From the NCBI GenBank assembly GCA_031761405.1, contig JASEVX010000011.1, positions 39,294,887 to 39,358,886 on the forward strand: 64,000 nt of DNA. The letters run 5' to 3'. Source of the DNA: Serripes groenlandicus (Eukaryota > Mollusca > Bivalvia > Cardiida > Cardiidae). Positions 44,240-55,640 of the stretch are shown piece by piece. The position numbers were made by a program, and so were the translations under genes. Every line of letters begins with the position of its first letter. The stretch's first letter is position 1. The notes beneath the pieces are model-generated. The model was not told the origin of the DNA and did not search any database. It saw only the letters and a program-made list of their open reading frames with translations.

Positions 44240-47200
44240 GTAGTTTGAGCCAAAAAAAGACTACGGATGTTCCTCGGTACATTACATTTCCAAATTCGTG
44301 CACTTGGGCAACCAAATATTACTTCCATCAGTACATTCCAAAATGTGTGCATTATCCCAAAACAAGGGTGGTTTTGAAATTACAATGGAAAAAACTTGTA
44401 TCTCCGCAACATAGGATGTTTTTCATCAGTACATTCCCAAATCCGTGCATTATCCCAAAACCAAGGCTGGTTTTGATAATTACAATGACAAACACTTGTA
44501 TCTGCGCAACCATAGGATGTTTTTCATCATTACATTCCCATGTACATGCATTCCCATAACTCTATGATGATTCCTTTGTTACGTGTAGAAGTTAGTCCAA
44601 CTCCGCAAACCAAGGATGCTTCTTCCATCACGTTCTCAAATATGTCGATCGCGGCAGCCCAATGTACATTCCTTTATTTCATTCCAAAACACCTGGATTT
44701 CCGCAACCCTAGGATTTTCTAAACGTATAATCCCAGTTACGTTTGACTACGCAACCCACGGATGGATCTTTATTACATTGATGATTCCCAAATACGTGCA
44801 TCTGTGCAACCCAAAGATGGTTCAGTCATAACATTCCTGTAAACGTGCATCTTCGCAACCCAAGGATGCGTACATCACCGCAACCTAAGGACGCTTCAGT
44901 CATAACATTCCTGTATAAGTGCATCACCGCGACCTAAGGATGCTTCAGTCATAACATTCCTGTTTACGTGCAGCTCCGCAACCTAAGGACGCTTCAGTCA
45001 TAACATTCCTGTATAAGTACATCACCGAAACCTAAGGATGCTTCAGTCATAACATTCCTGTTTACGTGCAGCTCCGCAACCTAAGGACGCTTCAGTCATA
45101 ACATTCCTGTTTACGTGCATCACCGCGACCTAAGGACGCTTCAGTCATAACATTCCTGTATAAGTACATCACCGAAACCTAAGGATGCTTCAGTCATAAC
45201 ATTCCTGTTTACGTGCATCACCGCGACCTAAGGACGCTTCAGTCATAACATTCCTGTATAAGTACATCACCGAAACCTGAGGATTCTCCAGTCATAACGT
45301 GCATCACCACCACCTAAGGACGCTTGAGTCATAACATGTCTGTATACGTGCATCACCGCGACCTAAGGATGCTTCAGTCATAACATTCCTGTATAAGTAC
45401 ATCACCGAAACCTAAGGACACTTCAGTCATAACATTCCTGTATAAGTGCATCACCGCGACCTAAGGATGCTTCAGTCATAACATTCCTGTATAAGTACAT
45501 CACCGAAACCTAAGGACACTTCAGTCATAACATTCCTTATAAGTGCATCACCGCGACCTAAGGATGCTTCAGTCATAACATTCCTGTTTACGTGCATCAC
45601 CGCGACCTAAGGACGCTTCAGTCATAACATTCCTGTATACGTGCATCACCGCGACCTAAGGACGCTTCAGTCATAACATTCCTGTATAAGTGCATCACCG
45701 CGACCTTTGGATGCTTCAGTCATAACATTCCTGTTTACGTGCAGCTCCGCAACCTAAGGACGCTTCAGTCATAACATTCCTGTATAAGTACATCACCGAA
45801 ACCTAAGGATGCTTCAGTCATAACATTTCTGTTTACGTGCAGCTCCGCAACCTAAGGACGCTTCATTCATAACATTCCTGTTTACGTGCATCACCGCGAC
45901 CTAAGGACGCTTCAGTCATAACATTCCTGTATAAGTACATCACCGAAACCTAAGGATGCTTCAGTCATAACATTCCTGTTTACGTTCATCACCGCGACCT
46001 AAGGACGCTTCAGTCATAACATTCCTGTATAAGTACATCACCGAAACCTGAGGATTCTCCAGTCATAACATTCCTGTTTACGTGCAGCTCCGCAACCTAA
46101 GGATGCTTCAGTCATAACATTCCTGTATACGTGCATCTCCGCGACCTAAGGACGATTCAGTCATAACATTCCTGTATACGTGCATCACCGCAACCTAAGG
46201 ATGCTTCAGTCATATAATTCCTGTTAACGTGCATCACCGCAACCTAAGGATGCTTCAGTCATAACATTCCTGTTTACGTGCAGTTTTGCAACCTAAGGAC
46301 GCTTAAGTCATAACATTCTTGTGAACGTGCAGCTCCACACATAAAGGACGCTTCAGTCGTAACATTCTTGTAAACGTGCATCTCTGAATATTAAGGATGT
46401 TTCCATCATTACATTCCTGTAAACGCGCATCTCTGCAACTTAAGGATGCTTCAGTCATAACATTCCTGTAAACGTGCATGTCTAAAACCTAAATATGCTT
46501 ACATCATAACATTCCTGTAAACGTGCATCTCTGCAACCTAAGGATGCTTAAGTCATAACATTCCTGTAAACGTGCATCTCCGCAATCTAAGGATGCTTAA
46601 GTCATAACATTTCTGTGTAAGTGCATCTCCAAAACCTAAGGATGCTTCCATCATAACATTCCTGTAAACGTGCATCTCCGCAACCTAAGGATGCTTCCAT
46701 CATAACATTTCTGTGTAAGTGCATCTCCAAAACCTAAGGATGCTCAGTCATAACATTCCTGAATACGTGCAGCTCCGCAACCCAAGACATTCCTGTATAC
46801 GTGCATATCCGCAGCCCAAGGATGCTTCAGTCATAACATTCCTGAATACGTGCATATCCGCAACATATGTATGTTCCCATCATAACATTTCTGTATACGT
46901 GTACCTCCGCATCTCAATGATGTTTCATTCAGAACAGTTCTGTATACGTGCACCTCCACAACCATAGGATGCTTAAGTCATAACATTCCTATATATGTGC
47001 ACCTCCGCAATCAAAGGATGCTTCAGTCATAACATGCCTGTATAGGTGCACCCCCGCAACCATAGGATGTTTCCATTATTACATTCCCATGTATGTGAAT
47101 TTCCACAACGAAGGGATGATTACTTTATTACTTTCTCGATTTTGTGCAACCCATGGATGCTTCCATCATGACATTCACGAAAACGTGCATCTCGGCAACA

Positions 47201-47340
47201 CAAGGATGGTTCCTTTATAACATTCACCAAAGCGCACATCTTCGCGAACCAAGGATGGATCATCATCATATTCCAACTCAATCATAACATTCCCAAAACG
47301 GATGCTTCTCCGCAATCAATGGATGGTTCCTCCCTTATAG
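44240..47340 (+). repeat. 49-bp satellite array
   Basis: The unit is about CATAACATTCCTGTATAAGT then GCATCACCGCGACCTAAGG and ACGCTTCAGT. The core 44840-46760 holds close to 40 units at regular 49-bp spacing (e.g. 44901, 44950, 44999). Edges are more diverged and have longer spacing. Variants (TACATCACCGAAACC, GTGCAGCTCCGCAACC, GTGCATCACCGCGACC) alternate in blocks. Many units contain CpG. Confidence 0.9.
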
Positions 47341-47816
47341 CCTGGCACAAGGCTCTATGTTTATTATTACATGGCTGCATTTCAACTGGTGTCCGAAACA
47401 TAGACTTATGGTCAGGTCCTAAGGACGATAATCAGAGTAATGCATATTTTGTCTATTAGAGTTCTCCCCAATTGTAACATTGAAAAATAACCATAAGGAC
47501 TGTTGTCAGTCTACCTCCCTTATTGCATTCCCAAAACTGGTGCTTCTCCGCAATCAATGGATGGTTCCTCCCTTATTGCATTCCCTAATTAAGTGCATCT
47601 CCGCAACCCTAGGATGATTCTTCTATTCCCTTTTCGTATGCATGAATCTCAACAAGCCAATGGAGCTTTGTCGATTACATTTCCCCTAGAGTCTATGACA
47701 ACGCGTGCTCTTATTGCAGTAACGGGAGATAACCAGAAATACTTTTAGAGAATTCAAGTCGGCATTAGTTACCCTGACCAATGAACGCTGAAATTTAGCG
47801 TTGATCTTTACCACAA
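47341..47816. other. Satellite edge and unassigned DNA
   Basis: Two phrases, CTTCTCCGCAATCAATGGAT, bracket about 230 bp without satellite units; TGCATCTCCGCAACCCTAGG at 47593 is a last diverged unit. Confidence 0.5.
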
Positions 47817-48035
47817 ACAGATGACTTTTGACGCGTATTTATGTAGAAGACGAATTTTGAAATATGTCAGCACAAAGAGAAATTGCTCATGATGCTCAAT
47901 TTCACATGTTGTCGCTTAGTTCTCATATCTTACAATGGTTGTTCTTGCAATTAAAGAGATAGATATGACATATTTTTTGCCCTGATATTTTCAAAGTAGT
48001 CTGCTGCAGATTTGCTAAATATTATAATGGGTAAA
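47817..48035 (+). mobile_element. T-MITE remnant
   Basis: CAAACAGATGACTTTTGACG, GAAATTGCTCATGATG and GTCTGCTGCAGATTTGC survive; both TTAA ends are lost. Confidence 0.5.
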
Positions 48036-48039
48036 TTTG

Positions 48040-48325
48040 CCTGTTTATGAAACGGGCTGTTAATCAAGGGGTTGCGAGTTCGAACCCCAGCTCGGCCAAC
48101 ATTATTTCCGACGTTTGATAAAAGTTCATTGCGACAAGCGTCATTTGTCTTCCACAAATGTGCTAACAGTCTATGTTGAAAAAGCAGCCAGTTGCTTGGA
48201 AAAACTATTGTGCGAAGTACTGGTGTGAAAAAAGTAGGAAAAACATGGGTTGTTTAACTGGCCGCTGTGATATGACCAAAACATTGTTGAAAACGACGTT
48301 AAACCTCAATCAAACAAGCGGTTAA
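48040..48325 (+). mobile_element. tRNA-derived SINE, nearly complete copy
   Basis: A degraded tRNA-like head has the B box GAGTTCGAACCCC and CTCGGCC. The body AACATTATTTCCGACGTTTG and GTGCTAACAGTCTATG runs to AACATTGTTGAAAACGACGTT and an ATCAAACAAG tail. It is the unbroken comparison copy for the SINE split by the hAT transposon. Confidence 0.75.
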
Positions 48326-48361
48326 TCGGCATGTTTGGACAATATGATGTCAATGCAGATT

Positions 48362-48609
48362 TCGAGGGATTGGTGTGAAACAGTTGTAACTAAAATCGGT
48401 ATTTTTTTACCAAGTTTAATCACCTCGCCATAAAGTCTTTATAAGCGTTAAATCAATTTTCTTGGTAAACAATGCCAATTTAGGTGCCATTGCTCTTTCT
48501 GAGCAATGGCACCTAAATTTGCATTGTTTACAAAGGGGTCAAAATTGCCCCTTAACCAGGGTTTTCAAAATAGGTTTTTAGTTACAACCGTTTCAGGCCA
48601 AGCCCTCGA
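48362..48609. mobile_element. Foldback MITE with ~35-bp inverted ends
   Basis: TCGAGGGATTGGTGTGAAAC, AGTTGTAACTAAAA at the left; its complement (TTAGTTACAACCGTTTCAGG ... CCCTCGA) at the right. The centre is a hairpin AATTTAGGTGCCATTGCTC with its complement. The 92-residue plus frame overlaps it and is not a gene. Confidence 0.8.
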
Positions 48610-49003
48610 TTTGTTACTTGTCGTGGGAACGAGTGAAGTCAACAGACTGCTAAAACTACCGACAGAAGTTAACAATAGCAATCTGTTCGTACTGATGAGG
48701 ATCAACAGTAGTTTAACAACGAAGTGGTGTAACTCAAATTCGACCTTACTTACTTCTGCATTGATATTTCATTCGACGTTGTAATTACAGACACAATCGT
48801 AGTCACACGTTACTATGGAAACCAGAGATACAAGAAAAGCAATTATGCCCATCAACATGTTCTGGAAAAGCAAACATGTATGTCATCACTACACTAATAA
48901 ATTAATTGTTCACTGTAAAATGTAACATTAATTAAACTGGATATCGTCAAATATTTATACATAAACTTTTCTTGAATCTTATTTTTAAACAACCTGGTAC
49001 CTC

Positions 49004-49664
49004 AATCCTTTTCTTTACACAGAAGCTTTCTGAGGCGTCTGCTTTCTAAAACATTATGGCAAAAGGAGACATTGCTCATAATGAGCAATTCATCCCTTTG
49101 CAACAATGTTTTCATCTCTATTCAATGATTACATTTTCATCTATTGAAAATTAGCCTCATTCTCACTTTCCCGGATTGGCGCCTCGGATGATCGTCCGGG
49201 AGAAACCTTGTCAAACCGGGATGACAACCGAGTCTCTACCGTGGCTCTACCTTGAAAATCTGTGGTAATCTTGGGGTGGTCAGGTGGTACGGTAGACTGA
49301 CGGGGCCAATCGGGTTGCCACTTGGGCTCTACCGGCACATGGCTGGGACTGTACCGGCAGCCACCTGGACACAATCTTGGTCACAACGGGTTATACTGGG
49401 ATGAATCGGAAAACATGCCAAACTGGGAACTAACCTTGGTAATCCGGGATCAAACGGGGACAACTGGCTTCTTAACCGGGGGGCAATCCGGGACAAGGCC
49501 GGGAATGTGAGAATGTATTTGTTTTTTCGGCCAAAAATAACCCGGATCATCCCGGTATACCGGCTTGCTTTTTAACCGCGAGATACCAGGGCAGTGAGAA
49601 TGGGGCTTTAACCATTTGTTTGCCAAAATGTTTTCTCAGATTTGTCATGTTTGGGAAAGGGTTA
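49004..49664. mobile_element. T-MITE split by a GC-rich 454-bp element
   Basis: Left piece 49004-49152 has the foldback ACATTGCTCATAATGAGC. Right piece 49607-49664 has GCCAAAATGTTTTCTC and GGGAAAGGGTTAA. Confidence 0.65.
49153..49606. mobile_element. GC-rich 454-bp element with AGCCYCATTCTCACT inverted ends
   Basis: Left AGCCTCATTCTCACTTTCCC and right AGTGAGAATGGGGCT are inverted repeats. The inside is unusually G+C-rich, with many CCGGG, CCGGGAT and ACCGGC phrases. No coding frame; short frames on both strands overlap each other. Superfamily unknown. Confidence 0.7.
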
Positions 49665-49911
49665 ATGTTCAAGCGACGGTTGGTAAAACATCGACATGTT
49701 GAAGGTTCGACCAATGGATATAATTTCTGATTTGTTTCATTGTATTATGTTTAAAGCTGCTTCAACAATTATTAATTTATATCGCGGCCTTAACAGGTAG
49801 GTTACCGGTACCACAGGTCGAATTATTCTGAAACTAGCGCGTCACCACAATCCTGAACGTCTTTAATGCAAACTAATTAATATCTGTTTTAATATCCTAT
49901 GGTAAATGTAT

Positions 49912-49982
49912 GACCCGGTCTGGGATTGAACCTGCTACCTTCCACACCCGAGGCGGACGCTTTACCACTACACCAACGAGTC
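49912..49982 (-). tRNA. tRNA-like sequence, tRNA-Pro(CGG)-like, probably a pseudogene or SINE head
   Basis: On the minus strand, GACTCGTTGGTGTAGTGGT, a stem-loop TCCGC / CTCGGGT / GTGGA (anticodon CGG) and GGTTCAATCC give tRNA order and length (71 nt). Six of seven acceptor pairs form, counting a G-T pair, but the T stem has two mismatches, so a working tRNA is doubtful. Confidence 0.4.
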
Positions 49983-50079
49983 CGTGAAATAATGCCTTCA
50001 ATTGATAAATTTGTTGTTGTAATAAAACCCTTAAACTTATTTTTCGACGAATAAAATGTTCGACACATATAGAAAATTA

Positions 50080-50195
50080 CACCATCAAACACTGTGGTTG
50101 ATAGTAGTCTCGTTCCGGTCCCGGGTCCAAATCCCACGCACACGGCCCGAGTACTTATTATGTCTCCAGGAAGCACATATCAAGCTGAAAAACTA
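50080..50195 (+). mobile_element. Second SINE family, partial copy
   Basis: A B box-like GGTCCCGGGTCCAAATCCC is followed by ACGGCCCGAGTACTTATTAT and TCCAGGAAGCACATATC. The head is decayed and the tail is missing. Confidence 0.55.
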
Positions 50196-50495
50196 TAAAG
50201 TGAGTTTGAATCCACACATCAGACTTTTAGAAAGAACTAAGATCGTATCTAATACAATTATGCTAACAACGAAATCCGGACCTGAGTTTGTAAACTCGCA
50301 AACAGACGGGGCCGGATGTTCGCGCTTCCCCTTTATTTCCTATAACGTTAGTCAATGTTACACGTTTTATTTTGAAACTCGTATCATTTAAAATACATAT
50401 AGAAAACAAAAAAACCAATCCGAACTATTTTAATAAAAGTCTTATTAACATAAGTAAAACATACCTTTTTATAATCATTCACACACAACTTTTCC

Positions 50496-50687
50496 TTAAC
50501 TTTTCAGCGCCAAAGGCAATAGTGAGGTTTTAGCAAACAATACAGATTCAGGTGAGTCAGCTCGTAACGAGCTGTCTCACCTGAAATCTGCATTGTTTGG
50601 CTGTTAGTTATCAAAATATTATCAAAAGTCGTCCGAGTTTGAACATGGAATAGTCCACTTTAAACAATTCGGCGCTGAAAGAGTTAA
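50496..50687. mobile_element. TTAA-flanked foldback element (CTTTTCAGCGCC type)
   Basis: TTAA, CTTTTCAGCGCCAAAGGCAA ... TTCGGCGCTGAAAGAG, TTAA. The central hairpin GGTGAGTCAGCTCGTAACG folds on itself. AAACAATACAGATTCAGGTG resembles the hairpin of 48362-48609. Confidence 0.8.
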
Positions 50688-50935
50688 ACAGAAACATAAA
50701 TTGGGACGCCGCTAGACATGAAAGTGCAAACTACTTATATTTATAAGAAACAACTTATCATTTATATTTGACTTGAATACCGACAAACCTAACTATATAA
50801 AGTAAACACATATCAGTGTACTTGTCTGGACCTAGCAATCGACAAGGTCGTGACTTTATATCCCTTTCAATGGAACGACCGTTTGAACAATTATATCTAC
50901 AAATATATGTCTTGGTCTTTTTCTCAGATTCATCT

Positions 50936-51109
50936 AACACCTTCGTATTTTGGGATGCTGAGCACGGTTTGTTTACATGTGCGTACACCGTATTACACCT
51001 TCGTATTTTGGGATGCTGAGCACGGTTTGTTTACATGTGCGTACACCGTATTACACCTTCGTATTTTGGGATGCTGAGCACGGGTTGTTTACATATGCGT
51101 ACACTGTTT
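50936..51109 (+). repeat. Three 58-bp tandem repeats
   Basis: CTTCGTATTTTGGGATGCTG, AGCACGGTTTGTTTACATG at 50941, 50999 and 51057; nearly identical. Confidence 0.9.
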
Positions 51110-51294
51110 GACTCTTTCAGCGACAATGGCAATGTTGAGGTTTATGCAAACAATACAGATTAGGGTGTGACAGCTTTATTTGCGTTTTTTAAAATTATCA
51201 AAATATTCAAAAACTCTTATTACGCGAAAATGGAGTCGCCCTATTTTGAACATGGAAGAGTCTATTTTAGGGAATTCGGTGCTGAAAGGTTTAT
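51108..51294. mobile_element. CTTTTCAGCGCC-type foldback element, diverged
   Basis: ACTCTTTCAGCGACAATGGC at the left, GAATTCGGTGCTGAAAGG at the right; the central hairpin is partly lost. Confidence 0.7.
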
Positions 51295-52699
51295 CCCGAA
51301 TATGTATCTTTGTAACAATTATAGGACATATGAGAAGACGAAACTGCCAGCAATAACAATATCTCAAAATCACAAATATCACTTAAGCGTCTGTCAGATA
51401 TACATGTAAATACATAGTTGAGTTATAACCGTCGAGATGATACTATCTGTGTTATATTCATCAATGTTAAATATATATTGTGAACTTTTTCTTTTCAAAA
51501 TATAAAACTCAACTAGTCAAATAGTACCCCATACTTGACGCAAAATGAAATGAAGAGAAACCTTGTGCAAAGTATTTTTTTTTTATTTGTCAACGAGACA
51601 ACAATCTTACATTCGTCTGTTTCCCCATCTTCTTCCTGGGGTGCCTGAGGTACAGCCCTCCTGGACAATTTGGCGGCAATCTGTTTTATTCTTTACATAT
51701 TAAGAATGGAGATGTACCTCGCTCGGAAGTCAAATCAGTAATACTTTGGTTTATAATAAGGTCAGCCGGCCAGTGCGTGACGCGTTTTAACTAAACGTGT
51801 TGCAGCGTGGCATAACGAAGCACAGCGTGACCACAACGAGGCATAACCCGACTTTGATATTCGTTGTCACCTTTAATACATTGTGTCTCAAAGGTACTAC
51901 AACGAGGCGACATCGTGTCTAGCACGTAGCACCCGGCTCAAATTTTCAAATCGTCGGTGCCGGAAACTTGACACTTTGACTAGGGCATTACTCGTAGTTT
52001 TAATAGGAAAATTATAACAGTTTTGTGGGGAGGTGGCAGTATAATTCTGATACGAAAAGTAGAAATTGTTCGGTTTGTCTTATTTTTCTTTTTGTCAAAA
52101 CGTTTCGTTTTTAAAAATCGCCATCGGAATAGGAGCTAAAGCTCGTTTGGAAATACAGAATCACATCAAATCGTGGCAAATATAATTATTTTCTCCTCTG
52201 TCCAAGGAGCATACACATACTACAAATACAGTATAGAGAAATCAATTCTTAACTCTCTTTGATTTTAAGTTACGGTTCGGCTTAAAAGTAAAAAATGAAA
52301 CAAACTGCTTACGTGCGATATTGTGATATGCATGTGAAGTGTCCAGCGAAAAGGGAAATTTATGCATTTGAAAATTGTACATTCATACACATCAGTGGCG
52401 TACCTTGGTGAACACACATGTGAGCTAGGGGTCCGGGCATATTTCGTAGGGAATTTTTTGATATCCTACATAGCAACATATGGTGGACTTAAATGGTATT
52501 TTTGGTCATACCGAAAGCATAAACCAACTACATCCATCTGCATATTTATTGGCATTTTCGGACGAAATTAACCCTTTCCATTCTGCATTAGTTTGTACCT
52601 TTTCCTAACGGATTGTACGCATTGGCGTACGTGCGTATGTCTGGGTACGCGCATGCACATGTTTGTGTATGCATATAGAAGCAGAGGTGTTCCAACCAA
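51295..52699. other. No clear feature
   Basis: Unique-looking DNA. GGTGCCTGAGGTACAGCCCT near 51640 lies in a short non-AT-rich stretch. No reading frame with coding character was found. Confidence 0.35.
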
Positions 52700-52772
52700 T
52701 ATTTATGTTGTGGGTACTCGAAAGAATCGTCTGAGGGTGACGATTCCTTCGAGTTCCCACAACATAGGACTT
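52700..52772. repeat. CAGAG-MITE-type hairpin
   Basis: TTATGTTGTGGGTACTCGAA pairs with TTCGAGTTCCCACAACATAG across a short loop (CGTCTGAGGGTGACG). Only the central hairpin of the family is recognisable. Confidence 0.7.
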
Positions 52773-53239
52773 TAGTACATGAACTAAACACATTATTTAG
52801 ATATATGAAGAAGTATTCGATAGCCCGTACATTAACGACGAAACTGCCTGTAGTAGCATGTTACTTTACTTATTTGTAACTACGATTGTGATTCAAGTCC
52901 TTACAGTTTTTATAAAATACTGTAAATGTATGTATATACTGGACTCCAGAAGGGCTAGAACCGAGGGTATCGTGGTCAAAATCATCCTCGGAACCCAGGC
53001 TATTCATAACATATATGATACCCTGGGCAAATTGGCTAGCGAAACTTCGTAAAGCGTGCACCTCGATTTTCTCCGTAACTACGAGGGATGTTCGGAAAGT
53101 TTCGGGACAAGTGCCGTAACATTCTTTTTTTTTAAAATATGTGCACACAATTCTTTCAACATACATAGCTCTATATAACTAGCGTCTTATTTTTAATTTT
53201 GTAATTTTGCTTTTGAAAATGAATAAATGGTATATAAAG

Positions 53240-53450
53240 CTATGTCGGACCGTATTTGGTACAAAAACGAATATGTACAAATTTGTACAAATTTGTACCA
53301 TATTCGGCCGAATATGGTACAACTGTCTAATTGTACCATATACGTATCTGCAGTTTTGGGGTAAAATGCCTGACCAAATATGGTACAAACTTGTACCATA
53401 TTCGGATGAAAAATGTACCACATTCGTTCCGAATATGGTACACACTCATC
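53240..53450. repeat. GTACCATATTCGG palindrome cluster, left
   Basis: Several copies of GTACCATATTCGG and its complement CCGAATATGGTAC, some fused as GTACCATATTCGGCCGAATA. The cluster at 55190-55390 mirrors this one. Confidence 0.85.
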
Positions 53451-53470
53451 ATCGTCATCATCATCATCGT

Positions 53471-53501
<31 letters not shown>

Positions 53502-54865
53502 CCCCAATCATCATAACCACTGTACAATTTGCATCAACGTCATCAATACCATCATGAAAATAATCATCATCGTCATCATCATCATCATCATCATCATCAT
53601 AATCATCATCAGCATCATCATCATCATCATCATCATAATCATCATCATCGGCGGCCGGTAATCATTGGCGTCAACATAATAAAAAACTTTTTTCATCATC
53701 ATCATTATAATCATTATCATCGGCCGATAAACATCGCAGTTATCATCATCACAATCATCAAACCCCAATCATCATCACCATTGTCATCATCATCAATTAC
53801 ATCATCATCGTCACCATTAACACCATCATCATCATCGTCACCATTAACGCCATTATCATCATCATCGTCATGATGATGACAAAAGTTTTGATGATGATGA
53901 CGACGATCAAAATTACCGTCATCATCATCATCACAAACTTTTATCATCATTGTCATCATCATCACCATCATTATCACCACAATCATCAAGGTCATCATCA
54001 TCATCATCAACACCATCATCATCATCACCATTATCATCATCGTAATGAAGATCACAAAAATGTGATGATGATAACTGCGATGTTTTTCGGTCGATGGTGA
54101 TGATGATGACAAAAGTTTTGTAATGATGATAACGACGGTCAGCACATCATCATCATCATAATCTACCGATAAAAATCGCCGTCAGCATCATCAAAACACA
54201 TTTGTCATCATAATCATCATCATTATAATAATCATCATCGACCGATAAACATCGCTGTCATAATCATCAAAATACGTTTGTTATCATCATCATCATCATC
54301 ATCATCATCACATCAATTATCAACACCCCAATGATCATCATCGTTGTTATCTTCACCAACACCACCATCATCATCACCATCAAAACCAACATCATCATAT
54401 CCATTATCATGATCGTAATGGTGATCACAAAAGTTTTTTTATGATGATAATGACAGCGATGTTTTCGGTCGATAATGAGGATGTTGTGATGATGATGACG
54501 ACGATGAGAATATCATCATCATCATCGGCCAATAAACATCGCCATCATCATCATCACAAATATTTTGTTATCATCATCATCATTATCATAATCTTCTGCC
54601 GATAAACATCGCCGTCATCATCATCTAAAATCTTATCATCATCATTATAACCATCATCATCGTCCGATAAACATCGCTGTCATCATCATCCCAAAACGTT
54701 TGTTATCATCATCATCATCATCATTATCATCATCATCATCACCACAATCATCAAACCCCAATCATCATAACCACTGTCATCATCATCACCACCACCATCA
54801 TCATCACATTTTTTTTACCATCATCATCATCACAAATGTTTTGTCATCATCATCATCACATATTC
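53449..54865. repeat. (ATC)n array with embedded GATAAACATCGC motif
   Basis: TCA/ATC triplets cover almost the whole interval. CCGATAAACATCGC or close variants recur at about 53724, 54165, 54242, 54530, 54600 and 54663, with strand switches to GATGAT. It is a complex minisatellite rather than a pure triplet run. Confidence 0.9.
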
Positions 54866-55027
54866 ATTTTACATTTTGTATTTTATAATTTGTTTCATTC
54901 AAGAGATTCAACAAACTTGTACTTTTTTCATTTATTGGTATACTGACAGGATTTTTCAAAGTAATATTGAAGAACATAGAACAGCATTTAAATTTTAATC
55001 CAACTGTAGCTGTTTCTGTTACTGCTA

Positions 55028-55053
55028 GTTACGACGACGACGACGACGACGAC

Positions 55054-55086
<33 letters not shown>

Positions 55087-55087
55087 A
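55028..55087 (+). repeat. (ACG)n to (ATG)n triplet array
   Basis: About eight GAC-phase triplets followed directly by about eleven GAT-phase triplets. Confidence 0.95.
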
Positions 55088-55189
55088 CTTTTGTCACTTC
55101 CAATATTACGTTAATACAATGTATTTGAGTTTGAAAAAAAGTTTACACATTGGCAGACTATTTCATTTATTAAGAAATACATAATTTAT

Positions 55190-55390
55190 GTACCATATAC
55201 GTAGGCCATTTTCATTTTATGAGTTTTTTTGGTATGTACCAAATACGTTTTGGCGAGCATAGACAAACTTATTCCAACCGAATATGGTACAATGTTTGTA
55301 CCATATTCGGTCGAAAATTGTACCATATTCGGTCCGAATATGGTACATTTGTACCATATTCGTTTTTGTACCAAATACGGTCCGACAAAG
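55190..55390. repeat. GTACCATATTCGG palindrome cluster, right
   Basis: GTACCATATTCGGTCCGAAT and neighbours, inverted relative to the left cluster, ending CCAAATACGGTCCGACAAAG. Confidence 0.85.
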
Positions 55391-55640
55391 CTATGTATGT
55401 TTAAAGAATTGTGCTACAATTATTAAAAAATAAGGATGTTAAATCCCTTGTCCCGATACTTTCCGAACACCCCTCGTACACTGTTATTACTGTACATCGC
55501 GTAAAATTTGTAGCATGCAACCAATCAAGCGGCTGGATTTCACCTCATGAATTATTCATGACTACGAAGTTTCGCTAGCCAATTTGCCCAGGGTATCATA
55601 TATGTTATGAATAGCCTGGGTACCGAGGATGGGTCAAAAT

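Larger units (their letters stand above)
53082..55476. mobile_element. Non-autonomous mariner/Tc1-type element with microsatellite core
   Basis: The ends CGAGGGRTGTTCGGAAAGT plus WTCGGGACAAG are inverted 30-bp repeats with two differences, each flanked by TA (53080-53081 and 55477-55478), as expected for the mariner/Tc1 group. Inside each end lies a block of GTACCATATTCGG palindromes and GGACCGTATTTGGTAC. The centre is an (ATC)n array. No transposase frame. His- or Asp-rich frames are translated repeats. Confidence 0.8.
52976..55640. repeat. Outer inverted repeat pair, ~76 bp each
   Basis: 52976-53051 (TCCTCGGAACCCAGGCTATT, GATACCCTGGGCAAATTGG, CTAGCGAAACTTCGTA) and 55563-55640 are reverse complements with few differences. 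They sit outside the mariner-type ends, making the whole 2.7 kb a large foldback. Confidence 0.85.

Noticed and set aside
44840..46760. CRISPR-like regular repeats
   Set aside because: Units are contiguous satellite monomers with no unique spacers, in eukaryotic DNA.
44245..46967. Frames of 60-104 residues across the satellite
   Set aside because: They follow the 49-bp unit; no start, splice or composition evidence for coding.
48506..48784. 92-residue frame
   Set aside because: It begins inside a foldback MITE hairpin and crosses its terminal repeat.
49141..49550. GC-rich frames of 62-77 residues on both strands
   Set aside because: They arise from the GC-rich inverted-repeat element, which has few stop codons by composition.
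53193..54145. His-rich and Asp/Met-rich frames on both strands
   Set aside because: Translations of the ATC triplet array in different frames.
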